The translations under genes were made by a program, and so were the position numbers. The notes beneath the pieces were generated by a model. The model did not search any database, had not been told where the DNA came from, and saw only the letters and a list, made by a program, of their open reading frames with translations. From Streptomyces tricolor (GTDB lineage Bacteria > Actinomycetota > Actinomycetes > Streptomycetales > Streptomycetaceae), in contig NZ_MUMF01000101.1 in assembly GCF_002155905.1 (NCBI RefSeq), positions 1 through 38,242 of the forward strand: DNA of 38,242 nt, read 5' to 3'. Of the stretch, positions 7,950-21,576 are shown piece by piece (positions within the stretch are counted from its first letter, which is position 1; each line of letters begins with the position of its first letter).

Positions 7950-8786
7950 GTGTCTGACCCGAACCTGAACGACGCCATCGAGCCGGACGAGACGGTGGAC
8001 GACGAGCGCGACATCGTCGAGGGCGCGGACGAGCAGGACGAGTTCGAGGCTGCCGAGGCCGAGGCGGGTGAGCCGGCCGAGGAGGCCGCGCTGCACGTCG
8101 AGGACGAGGAAGAAGAGGCCGACGAGGAGGCCGCCGTCGAGGAGGCCGCCGAGGAGCCGGCCGCCCCGGTGGACCCGGTCCAGGCCCTGCGCGAGGAACT
8201 GCGCACCCTGCCCGGCGAGTGGTACGTCATCCACACCTACGCCGGCTACGAGAACCGCGTGAAGACCAACCTGGAGCAGCGCGCCGTCTCGCTGAACGTC
8301 GAGGACTACATCTTCCAGGCCGAGGTGCCGCAGGAAGAGGTCGTCCAGATCAAGAACGGCGACCGCAAGACGATCAAGCAGAACAAGCTGCCGGGTTACG
8401 TCCTGGTCCGCATGGACCTGACCAACGAGTCCTGGGGCGTCGTCCGCAACACGCCGGGCGTCACCGGCTTCGTCGGCAACGCCTACGACCCGTACCCGCT
8501 GACCCTGGACGAGATCGTCAAGATGCTCGCCCCGGAGGCCGAGGAGAAGGCCGCCCGCGAGGCCGCCGAGGCCGAGGGCAAGCCCGCCCCGCAGCGCAAG
8601 GTCGAGGTCCAGGTCCTGGACTTCGAGGTCGGCGACTCGGTCACCGTCACCGACGGCCCGTTCGCCACGCTGCAGGCGACCATCAACGAGATCAACCCCG
8701 ACTCGAAGAAGGTCAAGGGCCTGGTCGAGATCTTCGGCCGCGAGACCCCGGTCGAGCTGTCCTTCGACCAGATCCAGAAGAACTGA
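7950..8786 (+). CDS. nusG: Transcription termination/antitermination factor NusG
   Basis: A 278-residue protein starting with GTG. Residues 1-88 are an acidic, Ala/Glu-rich low-complexity extension absent from E. coli NusG but usual in streptomycetes. The NGN domain spans about 90-190 ([18 protein letters not shown] ... [11 protein letters not shown] ... TPGVTGFVG) and binds the RNA polymerase clamp helices. An Ala/Glu linker at 196-215 precedes the KOW domain (about 222-278, with F-E-V-G-D-S-V and P-F-A), which contacts S10 or Rho in model organisms. A strong terminator follows the stop. Confidence 0.96.
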   Translation: MSDPNLNDAIEPDETVDDERDIVEGADEQDEFEAAEAEAGEPAEEAALHVEDEEEEADEEAAVEEAAEEPAAPVDPVQALREELRTLPGEWYVIHTYAGYENRVKTNLEQRAVSLNVEDYIFQAEVPQEEVVQIKNGDRKTIKQNKLPGYVLVRMDLTNESWGVVRNTPGVTGFVGNAYDPYPLTLDEIVKMLAPEAEEKAAREAAEAEGKPAPQRKVEVQVLDFEVGDSVTVTDGPFATLQATINEINPDSKKVKGLVEIFGRETPVELSFDQIQKN

Positions 8787-8796
8787 AGCCGTCCCC

Positions 8797-8838
8797 CGAG
8801 AGCGCCCCGCCGGTCAGCACCGGGCCGGGGCGCTCTCG
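8797..8838 (+). terminator. Strong hairpin terminator after nusG
   Basis: Perfect 13-bp arms cgagagcgccccg / cggggcgctctcg, with an inner ccggt/accgg stem in the loop, beginning 11 bases after the nusG stop. It overlaps the possible 5' end of the next small gene. Confidence 0.8.
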
Positions 8839-8854
8839 CCGTGTCCGGCCCGCC

Positions 8855-9265
8855 GTGCTCGGCGCCGTGGCCGCGCTCGTCCTGCTGGCCGCGTCGTACG
8901 CCGTCTTCTTCCCGGCGGCCTGGCTGCGGACCGAGCTGCGGGGCGCGGAGCGGGCCGAGGCCACCTTCCACACCGGGCGGTGCGTCGTCGGCGGCTGCCG
9001 CGTCACCTTGCCGTTCGCGGGCGAGCGGGTCACGGCCCGGCTCCCGTTCGGCACGCGCGCGCGGGGGCACGCCGACGGTGACACCGTGGAGGTACGGCAC
9101 GCGCCGGGCGACCCGCGCCGGCTCGTGCTCGCCGAGGACACCGGACGCGGGACCGTGGTCGCGCTGCTCGCCGTACCGGGCGGCGCGACGGTGCTCACGC
9201 TGCTGGCCGCGGCCGTGCACGTGCGGCGCGACCGACGGCCCGAAGGATCCGCGGAAGCCGTCTGA
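8855..9265 (+). CDS. Small two-pass membrane protein, function unknown
   Basis: About 136 residues between nusG and rplK. Codon third positions are almost entirely G/C and the protein is well structured: a first membrane segment (VLGAVAALVLLAASYAVFF), a Cys-containing extracytoplasmic-type domain (GRCVVGGCRVTLPFAGERVTA, then GDTVEVRHAPGDPRRLVLAED) and a second membrane segment near the C-terminus (TVVALLAVPGG...LTLLAAAVHV), ending in charged residues. The start is uncertain. The chosen GTG at 8855 lacks a clear Shine-Dalgarno; coding character extends upstream to a CTG at 8783 overlapping the nusG stop, which would add a positively charged leader. The nusG terminator lies over its 5' end. I do not recognise the family. 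Confidence 0.72.
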   Translation: MLGAVAALVLLAASYAVFFPAAWLRTELRGAERAEATFHTGRCVVGGCRVTLPFAGERVTARLPFGTRARGHADGDTVEVRHAPGDPRRLVLAEDTGRGTVVALLAVPGGATVLTLLAAAVHVRRDRRPEGSAEAV

Positions 9266-9275
9266 CCAGGGCGAT

Positions 9276-9305
9276 TTCTTGTCTTGAGGAGACAGCGGCT
9301 ATCGT
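9276..9305 (+). promoter_or_regulatory. Candidate promoter for rplKA
   Basis: TTCTTG, 18 bases, TATCGT, giving a predicted leader of about 85 bases before rplK. Only a partial match to the sigma-HrdB consensus. Confidence 0.35.
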
Positions 9306-9398
9306 GGTGCGGTATGCCATCTGTGTGATCTTGCCCCCATGGGTGCAGGTCGAAGGCGCGGATGGCAGTCAACCTCTCAGTAAGGACCCGGAGAGAGC

Positions 9399-9833
9399 AT
9401 GCCTCCCAAGAAGAAGAAGGTCACGGGGCTCATCAAGCTCCAGATCCAGGCCGGCGCCGCCAACCCGGCCCCGCCGGTCGGCCCGGCGCTGGGTCAGCAC
9501 GGCGTCAACATCATGGAGTTCTGCAAGGCCTACAACGCCGCGACCGAGTCGCAGCGCGGTTGGGTCATCCCGGTGGAGATCACGGTCTACGAGGACCGCT
9601 CCTTCACCTTCGTCACCAAGACGCCGCCGGCCGCGAAGATGATCCTCAAGGCCGCGGGTGTCGAGAAGGGCTCGGGCGAGCCGCACAAGACCAAGGTCGC
9701 CAAGATCACCGAGGCGCAGGTCCGCGAGATCGCCCAGACCAAGATGCCCGACCTGAACGCGAACGACCTGGACGCCGCCGCGAAGATCATCGCCGGTACC
9801 GCGCGTTCCATGGGCGTCACGGTCGAGGGCTGA
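9399..9833 (+). CDS. rplK: 50S ribosomal protein L11
   Basis: A 144-residue protein starting [16 protein letters not shown]. The N-terminal domain includes the proline-rich [24 protein letters not shown] segment that faces the 23S GTPase-associated centre and the thiostrepton site. The C-terminal rRNA-binding domain includes the conserved [27 protein letters not shown]11 is needed for RelA-mediated stringent response, and in streptomycetes for normal ppGpp synthesis. A ggagag lies a few bases before ATG. It is followed by rplA after 106 bases. Confidence 0.97.
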   Translation: MPPKKKKVTGLIKLQIQAGAANPAPPVGPALGQHGVNIMEFCKAYNAATESQRGWVIPVEITVYEDRSFTFVTKTPPAAKMILKAAGVEKGSGEPHKTKVAKITEAQVREIAQTKMPDLNANDLDAAAKIIAGTARSMGVTVEG

Positions 9834-9939
9834 CCCCACCACCAGCAGTCATGCGGCTGACAGAACGACGCAGCCGCACGTGGCAGGGCCTGCTCGGCCC
9901 AAGGACCACGACTCCTTTCAGAACACACAGGAGCAAGTT

Positions 9940-10665
9940 GTGAGCAAGCGCAGCAAGGCTCTCCGCGCTGCGGACGCCAAGGTCGACCGGGAGAAGCTGT
10001 ACGCCCCGCTCGAGGCCGTCCGTCTCGCCAAGGAGACCTCCACGACCAAGTTCGACGCCACCGTCGAGGTCGCCTTCCGTCTGGGTGTCGACCCGCGCAA
10101 GGCCGACCAGATGGTCCGTGGCACCGTGAACCTTCCGCACGGCACCGGTAAGACCGCCCGGGTCCTGGTCTTCGCGACCGGCGACCGTGCCGAGGCCGCG
10201 CGTGCCGCGGGCGCCGACATCGTCGGCGCCGACGAGCTGATCGACGAGGTGGCGAAGGGCCGTCTGGACTTCGACGCCGTCGTCGCCACCCCGGACCTCA
10301 TGGGCAAGGTCGGCCGCCTCGGCCGCGTCCTCGGCCCGCGTGGTCTGATGCCGAACCCGAAGACCGGCACCGTCACCCCCGACGTCGCCAAGGCCGTCAC
10401 CGACATCAAGGGCGGCAAGATCGAGTTCCGCGTCGACAAGCACTCGAACCTGCACTTCATCATCGGCAAGGCGTCCTTCGACGACGCCAAGCTGGTGGAG
10501 AACTACGGCGCCGCGCTGGAGGAGATCCTCCGTCTGAAGCCGTCCGCCGCCAAGGGTCGCTACATCAAGAAGGCCGCCATCACCACCACGATGGGCCCCG
10601 GCATCCCGGTCGACCCGAACCGCACCCGCAACCTCCTCGTCGAGGAGGACCCGGCCGCCGTCTGA
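9940..10665 (+). CDS. rplA: 50S ribosomal protein L1
   Basis: A 241-residue L1-stalk protein. GTG start chosen because aggag lies seven bases upstream and homology begins [15 protein letters not shown]. The conserved signature [22 protein letters not shown] and the [11 protein letters not shown] segment are present. In many bacteria L1 also represses its own operon by binding the mRNA. A strong terminator follows 45 bases later. Confidence 0.97.
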   Translation: MSKRSKALRAADAKVDREKLYAPLEAVRLAKETSTTKFDATVEVAFRLGVDPRKADQMVRGTVNLPHGTGKTARVLVFATGDRAEAARAAGADIVGADELIDEVAKGRLDFDAVVATPDLMGKVGRLGRVLGPRGLMPNPKTGTVTPDVAKAVTDIKGGKIEFRVDKHSNLHFIIGKASFDDAKLVENYGAALEEILRLKPSAAKGRYIKKAAITTTMGPGIPVDPNRTRNLLVEEDPAAV

Positions 10666-10710
10666 GCCTGAGGCTCGGATCCGGTAGCCGCGTCAGCGAC
10701 GCGTAAGAAA

Positions 10711-10753
10711 AGGGCGGGCCCTGGAACCTTCGAGGTTCCGGGCCCGTCCTTTC
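10711..10753 (+). terminator. Terminator of the rplKA operon
   Basis: A long stem: agggcgggccc pairs with gggcccgtcct (one G-U) and ggaacc with ggttcc, with one bulged T and a ttcga loop. A short T-run follows. Confidence 0.85.
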
Positions 10754-10831
10754 TGTGTGCGACCTTTCGTACGACTGTCAGTGGCCTGGGCTACGGTGCA
10801 GGCACAGGACACGCATCAGGGGTGGGAGCAG

Positions 10832-11734
10832 ATGAACAGCACGACCGCGCGCCGGGCGACCCTTTCCATAGCGGTGGTGGCCGCGCTGACCGGAGTGGCC
10901 GCCTGCGGCTCCTCCGACTCCGACAAGGGCGGTGACAAGGCGGCCGGCAAGACGGTGACCCACGTCAGCCCCATCGCCGCGCTGCGCTCCGCGGAGAAGT
11001 CCACCGACAAGGCCGACTCGGCCAAGGTGCGCTCCACCACCTCCGTCGGCGACCTCATGTCGATGACCGCGAACGGCGCCCTCACCTGGGGCGACGGCCT
11101 CAAGGGCAACCTCACCATCACGTACACCGGCGGCAAGATGGCCGAGGCGATGAAGAAGGCCGGCAGCTCGTCGATGGAGGCCCGGTATCTGCCGGACGCC
11201 TACTACGCGCACATGAGCGACGCGTACGCCCAGCAGGCGGGCGGCGGCACGCACTGGATCAAGTACGACTACGACGACCTCGCCAAGCTCGGCGGCGCCT
11301 CCGGGTCGTACATGAAGGACCAGCTCCAGAACTCCACGCCGAACCAGTCCGTGAAGCTGCTGCTGGCCTCGGGTGACGTCAAGAAGGTCGGCGAGGAGAC
11401 GGTCTCCGGCGAGCACACCACGCACTACTCGGGCACGGTCGACGTCGCCGACCTCGCCGAGAAGTCCAGCGACCTCACCGCCGAGCAGATGTCCGCCCTG
11501 AAGAAGCAGCTCACGCAGGCCGGCGTCACCACCGAGACCGTCGACGTGTGGATCAACGACCAGGACCTGCTGGTCAAGAAGACCGAGAAGGCCGACACGG
11601 CCAACGGCCCCATGACCAACACGACGCACTACTCCGACTACGGCGTGAAGGTCACCGCCGAGGCGCCGCCCGCGAGCGACACCAAGGACTTCGGTGACCT
11701 GATGAAGTCCGGCGGCACCGGCATCACGTCCTGA
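10832..11734 (+). CDS. Secreted lipoprotein (LppX/LprG-like fold suspected)
   Basis: A 300-residue protein with ggag upstream of ATG. The N-terminus has two Arg, a hydrophobic stretch and a lipobox G-V-A-A-C25, so it should be lipid-anchored outside the membrane. The mature part begins with a Ser/Asp/Lys linker and then a Thr/Ser/Tyr-rich beta domain (LTWGDGLKGNLTITYTGG ... HYSGTVDVADL ... TVDVWINDQDLLVKKTEK), resembling actinobacterial LolA-like lipoproteins such as LppX/LprG that carry lipids; this assignment is by resemblance only. Streptomycetes usually have lipoprotein genes at this place between rplA and rplJ. It has its own transcription unit after the rplKA terminator. Confidence 0.85.
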   Translation: MNSTTARRATLSIAVVAALTGVAACGSSDSDKGGDKAAGKTVTHVSPIAALRSAEKSTDKADSAKVRSTTSVGDLMSMTANGALTWGDGLKGNLTITYTGGKMAEAMKKAGSSSMEARYLPDAYYAHMSDAYAQQAGGGTHWIKYDYDDLAKLGGASGSYMKDQLQNSTPNQSVKLLLASGDVKKVGEETVSGEHTTHYSGTVDVADLAEKSSDLTAEQMSALKKQLTQAGVTTETVDVWINDQDLLVKKTEKADTANGPMTNTTHYSDYGVKVTAEAPPASDTKDFGDLMKSGGTGITS

Positions 11735-12180
11735 CACCGGCGGTACACCGCGACGCCCGGGGCAGCGCGCGCAGCGCTCCCCGGGAGCGTCGCAGGACCC
11801 GCCAGGGCTGCCGGCCCGCGGGCCCGGGGCCGGTCCCGCACCGGCTGGGAGAGCACACCCGGCGCGTGACCGCGTGCCGCCGGCCACCGTCGCTCCCGCG
11901 CGGTGCAGCGGGGCGGAGCAGCGGCCTGGGGAGGCCGTAGGGGTGAGGTCGGCCGTTGTCGCTTCCGCGCCGTGCGGAGCGGCTCGCAGCCCCCGCCGCA
12001 AGGGCCCTGAGACGCCGTAGGGGCCGGCCCCGTCCGAGCCGGCGGCCCCGGACGCCGTACCGGCCCGCGCGGGCCTCACACCGGCCCCTGAGCAGCCTGC
12101 ACGCGCCGTCGCGCAGCCGCTTCCCGGCCCGCGGCCCCCGGGCCGCGCCAGGCCCCGCCGTACGCCCCCGGCCGCCCGAT
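11735..12180. other. GC-rich intergenic region before the rplJ promoter
   Basis: About 450 bases with several short inverted and direct repeats (for example two gacgccgta copies near 12010 and 12050). Open frames on both strands translate to Arg/Pro/Gly-rich sequence without domains or good start sites. I see no gene here. Confidence 0.5.
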
Positions 12181-12210
12181 TTGCTCGTCGGCGCACCGGT
12201 CCCGTACTCT
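12181..12210 (+). promoter_or_regulatory. Promoter of rplJL
   Basis: TTGCTC, 18 bases, TACTCT. It sits just before the recognisable L10 leader, so transcription would start at about 12217. Confidence 0.65.
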
Positions 12211-12454
12211 CTTGCAGAAGCCAAAGACCGCTGGTCGTTGCCGTGCGCTCGTACGAGGGTGCGGTGGCCGAAGGATCCGCTGAAAAGTGGACGACCCGCG
12301 CAGGTGACAGTGGAAGAACTCCCGGAGTACGCGCGCCGAGCGCGTGTGCGGCCGGTCGAGTCCGCCCCGAGCGCCTGCGCCGGGGCGTTTCGTTTTCCCC
12401 AGTCCTCCTTCGGGTCCGCGCGGTCCGAATCACCCGGAAGGAGGCCGAGGCTCT
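12211..12454 (+). ncRNA. Ribosomal protein L10 leader RNA
   Basis: The roughly 240-base 5' leader of rplJ carries the features of the L10 leader family: gccaaagaccgctggtcgtt near the 5' end and, about 50 bases later, gaaggatccgctgaaaag with gtggacgacccgcgcaggtgac. In this family the L10-(L12)4 complex binds a kink-turn-like motif and lowers expression of rplJL. A terminator-like hairpin with a T-run (12363-12396) sits between this structure and the Shine-Dalgarno aaggagg, which fits control by attenuation. Confidence 0.8.
12363..12396 (+). terminator. Attenuator-like terminator inside the rplJ leader
   Basis: Stem cgccccg/cggggcg with inner gcg/cgc pairs, followed by tttcgtttt, one of the few T-runs in the window. 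It lies about 60 bases before the rplJ start, so it must be bypassed for rplJL expression. Confidence 0.7.
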
Positions 12455-12985
12455 ATGGCGAGGCCCGACAAGGCTGCCGCGGTTGCGGAGCTGACGGACA
12501 AGTTCCGCAGCTCCAACGCCGCCGTGCTGACCGAGTACCGCGGTCTCACCGTGGCGCAGCTCAAGACGCTGCGCCGGTCGCTCGGTGAGAACGCCCAGTA
12601 CGCCGTGGTGAAGAACACGCTGACCAAGATTGCGGCCAAGGAGGCCGGGATCACGCTGGAGGACCAGCTTTTCGCTGGCCCGACGGCCGTCGCCTTCGTC
12701 ACCGGTGACCCGGTGGAGTCGGCGAAGGGTCTGCGTGACTTCGCCAAGGACAACCCCAATCTCGTCATCAAGGGCGGTGTCCTGGAGGGCAAGGCCCTCT
12801 CCGCCGACGAGATCAAGAAGCTTGCGGACCTCGAGTCCCGCGAGGTTCTGCTCAGCAAGCTGGCCGGTGCCTTCAAGGGGAAGCAGTCCCAGGCTGCCTC
12901 CGTCTTCCAGGCGCTGCCGTCGAAGCTCGTCCGCACCGTGGACGCGCTGCGCGCCAAGCAGGCCGAGCAGGGCGGTGCCGAGTAA
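12455..12985 (+). CDS. rplJ: 50S ribosomal protein L10
   Basis: A 176-residue base of the L7/L12 stalk. N-terminal rRNA-binding domain [17 protein letters not shown] with conserved [19 protein letters not shown] and YAVVKNTL; the C-terminal helix ([11 protein letters not shown]) is the platform for L12 dimers. The start is fixed by aaggagg upstream and homology. It is co-transcribed with rplL (111-bp gap) under the L10 leader. Confidence 0.97.
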   Translation: MARPDKAAAVAELTDKFRSSNAAVLTEYRGLTVAQLKTLRRSLGENAQYAVVKNTLTKIAAKEAGITLEDQLFAGPTAVAFVTGDPVESAKGLRDFAKDNPNLVIKGGVLEGKALSADEIKKLADLESREVLLSKLAGAFKGKQSQAASVFQALPSKLVRTVDALRAKQAEQGGAE

Positions 12986-13096
12986 TTCGGCTCGCTTTCT
13001 GACCCGCACCACCGGCGCGGGTCGCAGCGGGCCGACGTACGCCCGCCTTACCCAGTACATCCGGCACCTGCCGATTTGAGTGGAAGGACCGCCATC

Positions 13097-13486
13097 ATGG
13101 CGAAGCTGTCCCAGGACGAGCTGCTTGCCCAGTTCGAGGAGATGACCCTCATCGAGCTCTCCGAGTTCGTGAAGGCCTTCGAGGAGAAGTTCGACGTCAC
13201 CGCCGCCGCTGCCGCGCCGGTCGTCGTCGCCGGTGGTGCCGCTGGTGGCGCCGCCGCCGAGGCCGAGGAGGAGAAGGACGAGTTCGACGTCATCCTCACC
13301 GGTGCCGGCGACAAGAAGATCCAGGTCATCAAGGTCGTGCGTGAGCTGACCTCGCTGGGTCTGAAGGAGGCCAAGGACCTCGTCGACGGCACCCCGAAGC
13401 CGGTCCTCGAGAAGGTCAACAAGGAGGCCGCTGACAAGGCCGCCGAGGCCCTCAAGGGCGCCGGTGCCTCCGTCGAGGTCAAGTAA
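13097..13486 (+). CDS. rplL: 50S ribosomal protein L7/L12
   Basis: A 129-residue acidic stalk protein. N-terminal dimerisation domain ([29 protein letters not shown]), Ala/Gly-rich hinge at about 36-55, and C-terminal factor-binding domain ([27 protein letters not shown]...[16 protein letters not shown]), which recruits EF-G and EF-Tu, both encoded further on in this window. Shine-Dalgarno ggaagga lies upstream. Confidence 0.97.
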   Translation: MAKLSQDELLAQFEEMTLIELSEFVKAFEEKFDVTAAAAAPVVVAGGAAGGAAAEAEEEKDEFDVILTGAGDKKIQVIKVVRELTSLGLKEAKDLVDGTPKPVLEKVNKEAADKAAEALKGAGASVEVK

Positions 13487-13535
13487 GACCTTCGCGACCG
13501 CAGAAACGGCCCCCTAGGGCTGTAACGCGAACGCA

Positions 13536-13573
13536 CCGAAGGGCGATCATCCATCCGGGTGGTCGCCCTTCGG
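13536..13573 (+). terminator. Hairpin after rplL
   Basis: Arms ccgaagggcga / tcgcccttcgg with further pairing ccatcc/gggtgg inside. Located 50 bases after rplL and upstream of the rpoB promoters; probably a (partial) terminator separating rplJL from rpoBC. Confidence 0.7.
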
Positions 13574-13601
13574 CGTTCCCCGGGGTCCGGCCTGGGCTGC
13601 C

Positions 13602-13629
13602 TTGCACCTGTGTTCGTGAGGGGTAAGGT
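13602..13629 (+). promoter_or_regulatory. Candidate upstream promoter for rpoBC
   Basis: TTGCAC, 16 bases, TAAGGT. It would give a leader of about 400 bases, so it is less certain than the proximal promoter at 13843. Confidence 0.35.
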
Positions 13630-13842
13630 GATCTTCGTCGTGTCTCCCGAGGCGCCGGTTCCGGCAAGGAGCCCTTGACGAACCGCACGCAGCGCGCAAT
13701 TCTCAGGACGCGTCGTCACAAGGATCCGAATCCGAGGCATGGATCGACGACGAAGAGGGCAGTATCAACGTGCGTTGAGGGCGGCATGCCGAGGGCGTTG
13801 ACAGAGGCGTTGAGCACAACGAGGGTCTTCGAAAACCCGCAC

Positions 13843-13871
13843 TGGACATCAGTGTGCCAAGTGGCTACACT
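13843..13871 (+). promoter_or_regulatory. Probable main promoter of rpoBC
   Basis: TGGACA, 17 bases, TACACT: a good sigma-HrdB-type match. The transcript would begin near 13878 within ctttgcgctgcctgttagct, giving a leader of about 160 bases. The rplL-rpoB gap (549 bp) otherwise holds the hairpin at 13536 and no credible gene. Confidence 0.6.
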
Positions 13872-14035
13872 GACCCTTTGCGCTGCCTGTTAGCTGTCCC
13901 CTGCCCGTCACCAGGGGTCTGCCCTCACTCGAGCACAGTCGACCGAAGCCCCCCTGACCTGGGGTTTCCGTCCCTGTGTACGGGAGAGGGACCGGTACGC
14001 GCGTAGTGAGTCCGAGCCCTCGGAAGGACCCCCTC

Positions 14036-17000
14036 TTGGCCGCCTCGCGCACTGCCTCGACCGCGAATACGAACAACGGCGCCAGCACCGCCCCGCTGCG
14101 CATCTCCTTTGCAAAGATCAAGGAGCCCCTCGAGGTTCCGAACCTGCTCGCGCTGCAGACCGAGAGCTTTGACTGGCTGCTCGGCAACACCGCCTGGCAG
14201 ACTCGGGTCGAGGAGGCTCTGGAGAACGGTCAGGACGTCCCCACCAAGTCCGGTCTGGAGGAGATCTTCGAGGAGATCTCCCCGATCGAGGACTTCTCCG
14301 GGTCGATGTCGCTGACGTTCCGGGACCACCGCTTCGAGCCGCCGAAGAACTCGATCGACGAGTGCAAGGAGCGCGACTTCACGTACGCCGCCCCGCTCTT
14401 CGTCACCGCCGAGTTCACCAACAACGAGACCGGTGAGATCAAGTCCCAGACGGTCTTCATGGGCGACTTCCCGCTCATGACGAACAAGGGCACTTTCGTC
14501 ATCAACGGCACCGAGCGTGTCGTGGTGTCGCAGCTGGTCCGTTCCCCCGGTGTCTACTTCGATTCCACCATCGACAAGACGTCCGACAAGGACATCTTCT
14601 CCGCCAAGATCATCCCGTCCCGGGGTGCCTGGCTGGAGATGGAGATCGACAAGCGCGACATGGTCGGTGTCCGCATCGACCGCAAGCGCAAGCAGTCGAT
14701 CACCGTGCTGCTGAAGGCGCTCGGCTGGACGACCGAGCAGATCCTCGAGGAGTTCGGCGACTACGAGTCCATGCGCGCCACCCTGGAGAAGGACCACACC
14801 CAGGGCCAGGACGACGCGCTGCTCGACATCTACCGCAAGCTGCGTCCGGGCGAGCCCCCCACGCGTGAGGCCGCGCAGACGCTGCTCGAGAACCTCTACT
14901 TCAACCCGAAGCGCTACGACCTCGCCAAGGTCGGCCGCTACAAGGTCAACAAGAAGCTGGGTACGGACACCCCGCTGGACGCGGGCATCCTGACCGTCGA
15001 GGACATCATCGCGACGATCAAGTACCTGGTGAAGCTGCACGCCGGCGAGACCGAGACGGTCGGTGACAACGGTGAGACGGTCGTCGTCGAGACCGACGAC
15101 ATCGACCACTTCGGCAACCGTCGTCTGCGCAGCGTCGGCGAGCTCATCCAGAACCAGGTCCGTACGGGTCTGGCGCGTATGGAGCGTGTCGTCCGCGAGC
15201 GCATGACGACCCAGGACGTCGAGGCGATCACGCCGCAGACCCTGATCAACATCCGGCCGGTCGTCGCCTCCATCAAGGAGTTCTTCGGCACCAGCCAGCT
15301 GTCCCAGTTCATGGACCAGAACAACCCGCTGTCGGGTCTCACCCACAAGCGCCGTCTGTCGGCTCTTGGCCCGGGTGGTCTCTCCCGTGAGCGGGCCGGC
15401 TTCGAGGTCCGTGACGTGCACCCGTCGCACTACGGCCGTATGTGCCCGATCGAGACGCCGGAAGGCCCGAACATCGGTCTGATCGGCTCGCTCGCCTCCT
15501 ACGGCCGGGTCAACGCGTTCGGTTTCGTCGAGACCCCGTACCGCAAGGTCATCGACGGCCAGGTCACCGACGAGGTCGACTACCTGACCGCCGACGAGGA
15601 GGACCGCTTCGTCATCGCGCAGGCCAACGCGCCGCTGACCAGCGACCTCCGTTTCGAGGAGAACCGCGTGCTCGTCCGCCGCCGTGGCGGCGAGGTCGAC
15701 TACGTCGGCCCCGAGGACGTGGACTACATGGACGTCTCGCCGCGCCAGATGGTGTCGGTCGCGACCGCCATGATCCCCTTCCTCGAGCACGACGACGCCA
15801 ACCGTGCCCTCATGGGCGCGAACATGATGCGCCAGGCCGTTCCGCTCATCCAGGCGGAGGCCCCGCTCGTCGGCACCGGCATGGAGTACCGCTCCGCCGT
15901 CGACGCCGGCGACGTCGTCAAGGCCGAGAAGGCCGGTGTGGTCCAGGAGGTCTCCGCGGACTACATCACCACCGCCAACGACGACGGCACGTACATCACG
16001 TACCGCCTGGCCAAGTTCGCCCGCTCCAACCAGGGCACCTCGGTCAACCAGAAGGTCATCGTCAACGAGGGCGACCGTGTCGTCGAGGGCCAGGTCCTCG
16101 CCGACGGCCCGGCCACCCAGAACGGCGAGATGGCGCTGGGCAAGAACCTGCTCGTGGCGTTCATGCCGTGGGAGGGTCACAACTACGAGGACGCGATCAT
16201 CCTGTCGCAGCGCCTCGTGCAGGACGACGTCCTCTCCTCGATCCACATCGAGGAGCACGAGGTCGACGCCCGTGACACCAAGCTCGGCCCCGAGGAGATC
16301 ACCCGGGACATCCCGAACGTCTCCGAGGAGGTCCTCGCCGACCTGGACGAGCGCGGCATCATCCGCATCGGTGCCGAGGTCATCGCCGGCGACATCCTCG
16401 TCGGCAAGGTCACCCCGAAGGGTGAGACCGAGCTGACCCCCGAGGAGCGCCTGCTGCGCGCGATCTTCGGTGAGAAGGCCCGTGAGGTCCGTGACACCTC
16501 GCTGAAGGTGCCGCACGGCGAGACCGGCAAGGTCATCGGCGTGCGCGTCTTCGACCGCGAGGAGGGCGACGAGCTGCCGCCGGGCGTGAACCAGCTGGTC
16601 CGCGTCTACGTCGCGCAGAAGCGCAAGATCACCGACGGTGACAAGCTCGCCGGCCGTCACGGCAACAAGGGTGTCATCTCGAAGATCCTGCCGATCGAGG
16701 ACATGCCGTTCCTGGAGGACGGCACCCCGGTCGACATCATCCTCAACCCGCTGGGTGTGCCGTCCCGAATGAACCCGGGACAGGTCCTGGAGATCCACCT
16801 CGGCTGGCTCGCCAGCCGCGGCTGGGACGTCTCCGGCCTCGCGGACGAGTGGGCCCAGCGCCTGCAGGCCATCGGCGCCGACAAGGTCGCCCCGCGCACC
16901 AACGTCGCGACCCCGGTCTTCGACGGTGCCCGCGAGGACGAGCTGGCGGGTCTGCTGCAGCACACCATCCCGAACCGCGACGGCGAGCGCATGGTCCTCC

Positions 17001-17521
17001 CGTCCGGCAAGGCGCGGCTGTTCGACGGCCGCAGCGGTGAGCCGTTCCCGGACCCGATCTCGGTCGGCTACATGTACATCCTGAAGCTGCACCACCTGGT
17101 CGACGACAAGCTGCACGCCCGTTCGACCGGTCCGTACTCGATGATCACCCAGCAGCCGCTGGGTGGTAAGGCCCAGTTCGGTGGCCAGCGGTTCGGTGAG
17201 ATGGAGGTGTGGGCCCTCGAGGCCTACGGCGCCGCGTACGCCCTCCAGGAGCTGCTGACCATCAAGTCCGACGACGTCACCGGCCGCGTGAAGGTCTACG
17301 AGGCCATCGTCAAGGGCGAGAACATCCCTGAGCCCGGCATTCCCGAGTCCTTCAAGGTGCTCATCAAGGAAATGCAGTCCCTGTGCCTCAACGTGGAGGT
17401 GCTGTCCTCGGACGGCATGTCCATCGAGATGCGCGACACCGACGAGGACGTCTTCCGCGCTGCGGAGGAGCTCGGTATCGACCTGTCCCGGCGCGAGCCG
17501 AGCAGCGTCGAAGAGGTCTGA
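14036..17521 (+). CDS. rpoB: DNA-directed RNA polymerase subunit beta
   Basis: A 1161-residue beta subunit. The start is TTG ([15 protein letters not shown]...) with ggaagga eight bases upstream; upstream in-frame GTG codons lack a ribosome-binding site. The rifampicin pocket is wild type: Q424, D427, H437 and S442 (E. coli Q513, D516, H526, S531) in [19 protein letters not shown], so rifampicin sensitivity is expected. Catalytic-region motifs [23 protein letters not shown] and the C-terminal clamp segment ([19 protein letters not shown]) are present. The length equals that of other streptomycete RpoB proteins. Followed by rpoC after 99 bases containing a hairpin. Confidence 0.98.
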   Translation: MAASRTASTANTNNGASTAPLRISFAKIKEPLEVPNLLALQTESFDWLLGNTAWQTRVEEALENGQDVPTKSGLEEIFEEISPIEDFSGSMSLTFRDHRFEPPKNSIDECKERDFTYAAPLFVTAEFTNNETGEIKSQTVFMGDFPLMTNKGTFVINGTERVVVSQLVRSPGVYFDSTIDKTSDKDIFSAKIIPSRGAWLEMEIDKRDMVGVRIDRKRKQSITVLLKALGWTTEQILEEFGDYESMRATLEKDHTQGQDDALLDIYRKLRPGEPPTREAAQTLLENLYFNPKRYDLAKVGRYKVNKKLGTDTPLDAGILTVEDIIATIKYLVKLHAGETETVGDNGETVVVETDDIDHFGNRRLRSVGELIQNQVRTGLARMERVVRERMTTQDVEAITPQTLINIRPVVASIKEFFGTSQLSQFMDQNNPLSGLTHKRRLSALGPGGLSRERAGFEVRDVHPSHYGRMCPIETPEGPNIGLIGSLASYGRVNAFGFVETPYRKVIDGQVTDEVDYLTADEEDRFVIAQANAPLTSDLRFEENRVLVRRRGGEVDYVGPEDVDYMDVSPRQMVSVATAMIPFLEHDDANRALMGANMMRQAVPLIQAEAPLVGTGMEYRSAVDAGDVVKAEKAGVVQEVSADYITTANDDGTYITYRLAKFARSNQGTSVNQKVIVNEGDRVVEGQVLADGPATQNGEMALGKNLLVAFMPWEGHNYEDAIILSQRLVQDDVLSSIHIEEHEVDARDTKLGPEEITRDIPNVSEEVLADLDERGIIRIGAEVIAGDILVGKVTPKGETELTPEERLLRAIFGEKAREVRDTSLKVPHGETGKVIGVRVFDREEGDELPPGVNQLVRVYVAQKRKITDGDKLAGRHGNKGVISKILPIEDMPFLEDGTPVDIILNPLGVPSRMNPGQVLEIHLGWLASRGWDVSGLADEWAQRLQAIGADKVAPRTNVATPVFDGAREDELAGLLQHTIPNRDGERMVLPSGKARLFDGRSGEPFPDPISVGYMYILKLHHLVDDKLHARSTGPYSMITQQPLGGKAQFGGQRFGEMEVWALEAYGAAYALQELLTIKSDDVTGRVKVYEAIVKGENIPEPGIPESFKVLIKEMQSLCLNVEVLSSDGMSIEMRDTDEDVFRAAEELGIDLSRREPSSVEEV

Positions 17522-17530
17522 CGGGAGTCC

Positions 17531-17562
17531 GGCGGTGCCCCTGACCCACCAGGGGCCCCGCC
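17531..17562 (+). other. Intercistronic hairpin between rpoB and rpoC
   Basis: Arms ggcggtgcccctg / caggggccccgcc (one mismatch), loop acccac, ten bases after the rpoB stop. There is no T-run, so it may be a processing or stability element rather than a terminator. Confidence 0.55.
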
Positions 17563-17620
17563 GACCCCCAGGCCCCCGTACAGACCACAGACTTACGACC
17601 CTGAGAGGGATTGACGCATA

Positions 17621-21520
<3,900 letters not shown>

Positions 21521-21534
21521 GGCGTACGTCCACT

Positions 21535-21568
21535 GAAGGGCGGTCACCCCACGGGGTGACCGCCCTTC
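21535..21568. terminator. Bidirectional terminator, rpoC / M48 protease gene
   Basis: Perfect 15-bp arms gaagggcggtcaccc / gggtgaccgcccttc, loop cacg, 14 bases after rpoC and eight bases from the end of the convergent M48 gene. It should stop transcription of both the rpoBC operon and the minus-strand six-gene operon. Confidence 0.85.
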
Positions 21569-21576
21569 GGCGCGTT

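Noticed and set aside
11724..12588. Arg/Pro-rich open frames on both strands between the lipoprotein gene and rplJ
   Set aside because: Low-complexity translation, no Shine-Dalgarno, and overlap with the rplJ promoter and L10 leader.
13675..13893. A 72-codon frame upstream of rpoB
   Set aside because: It covers the rpoB promoter, has mixed third-position usage and no domain.
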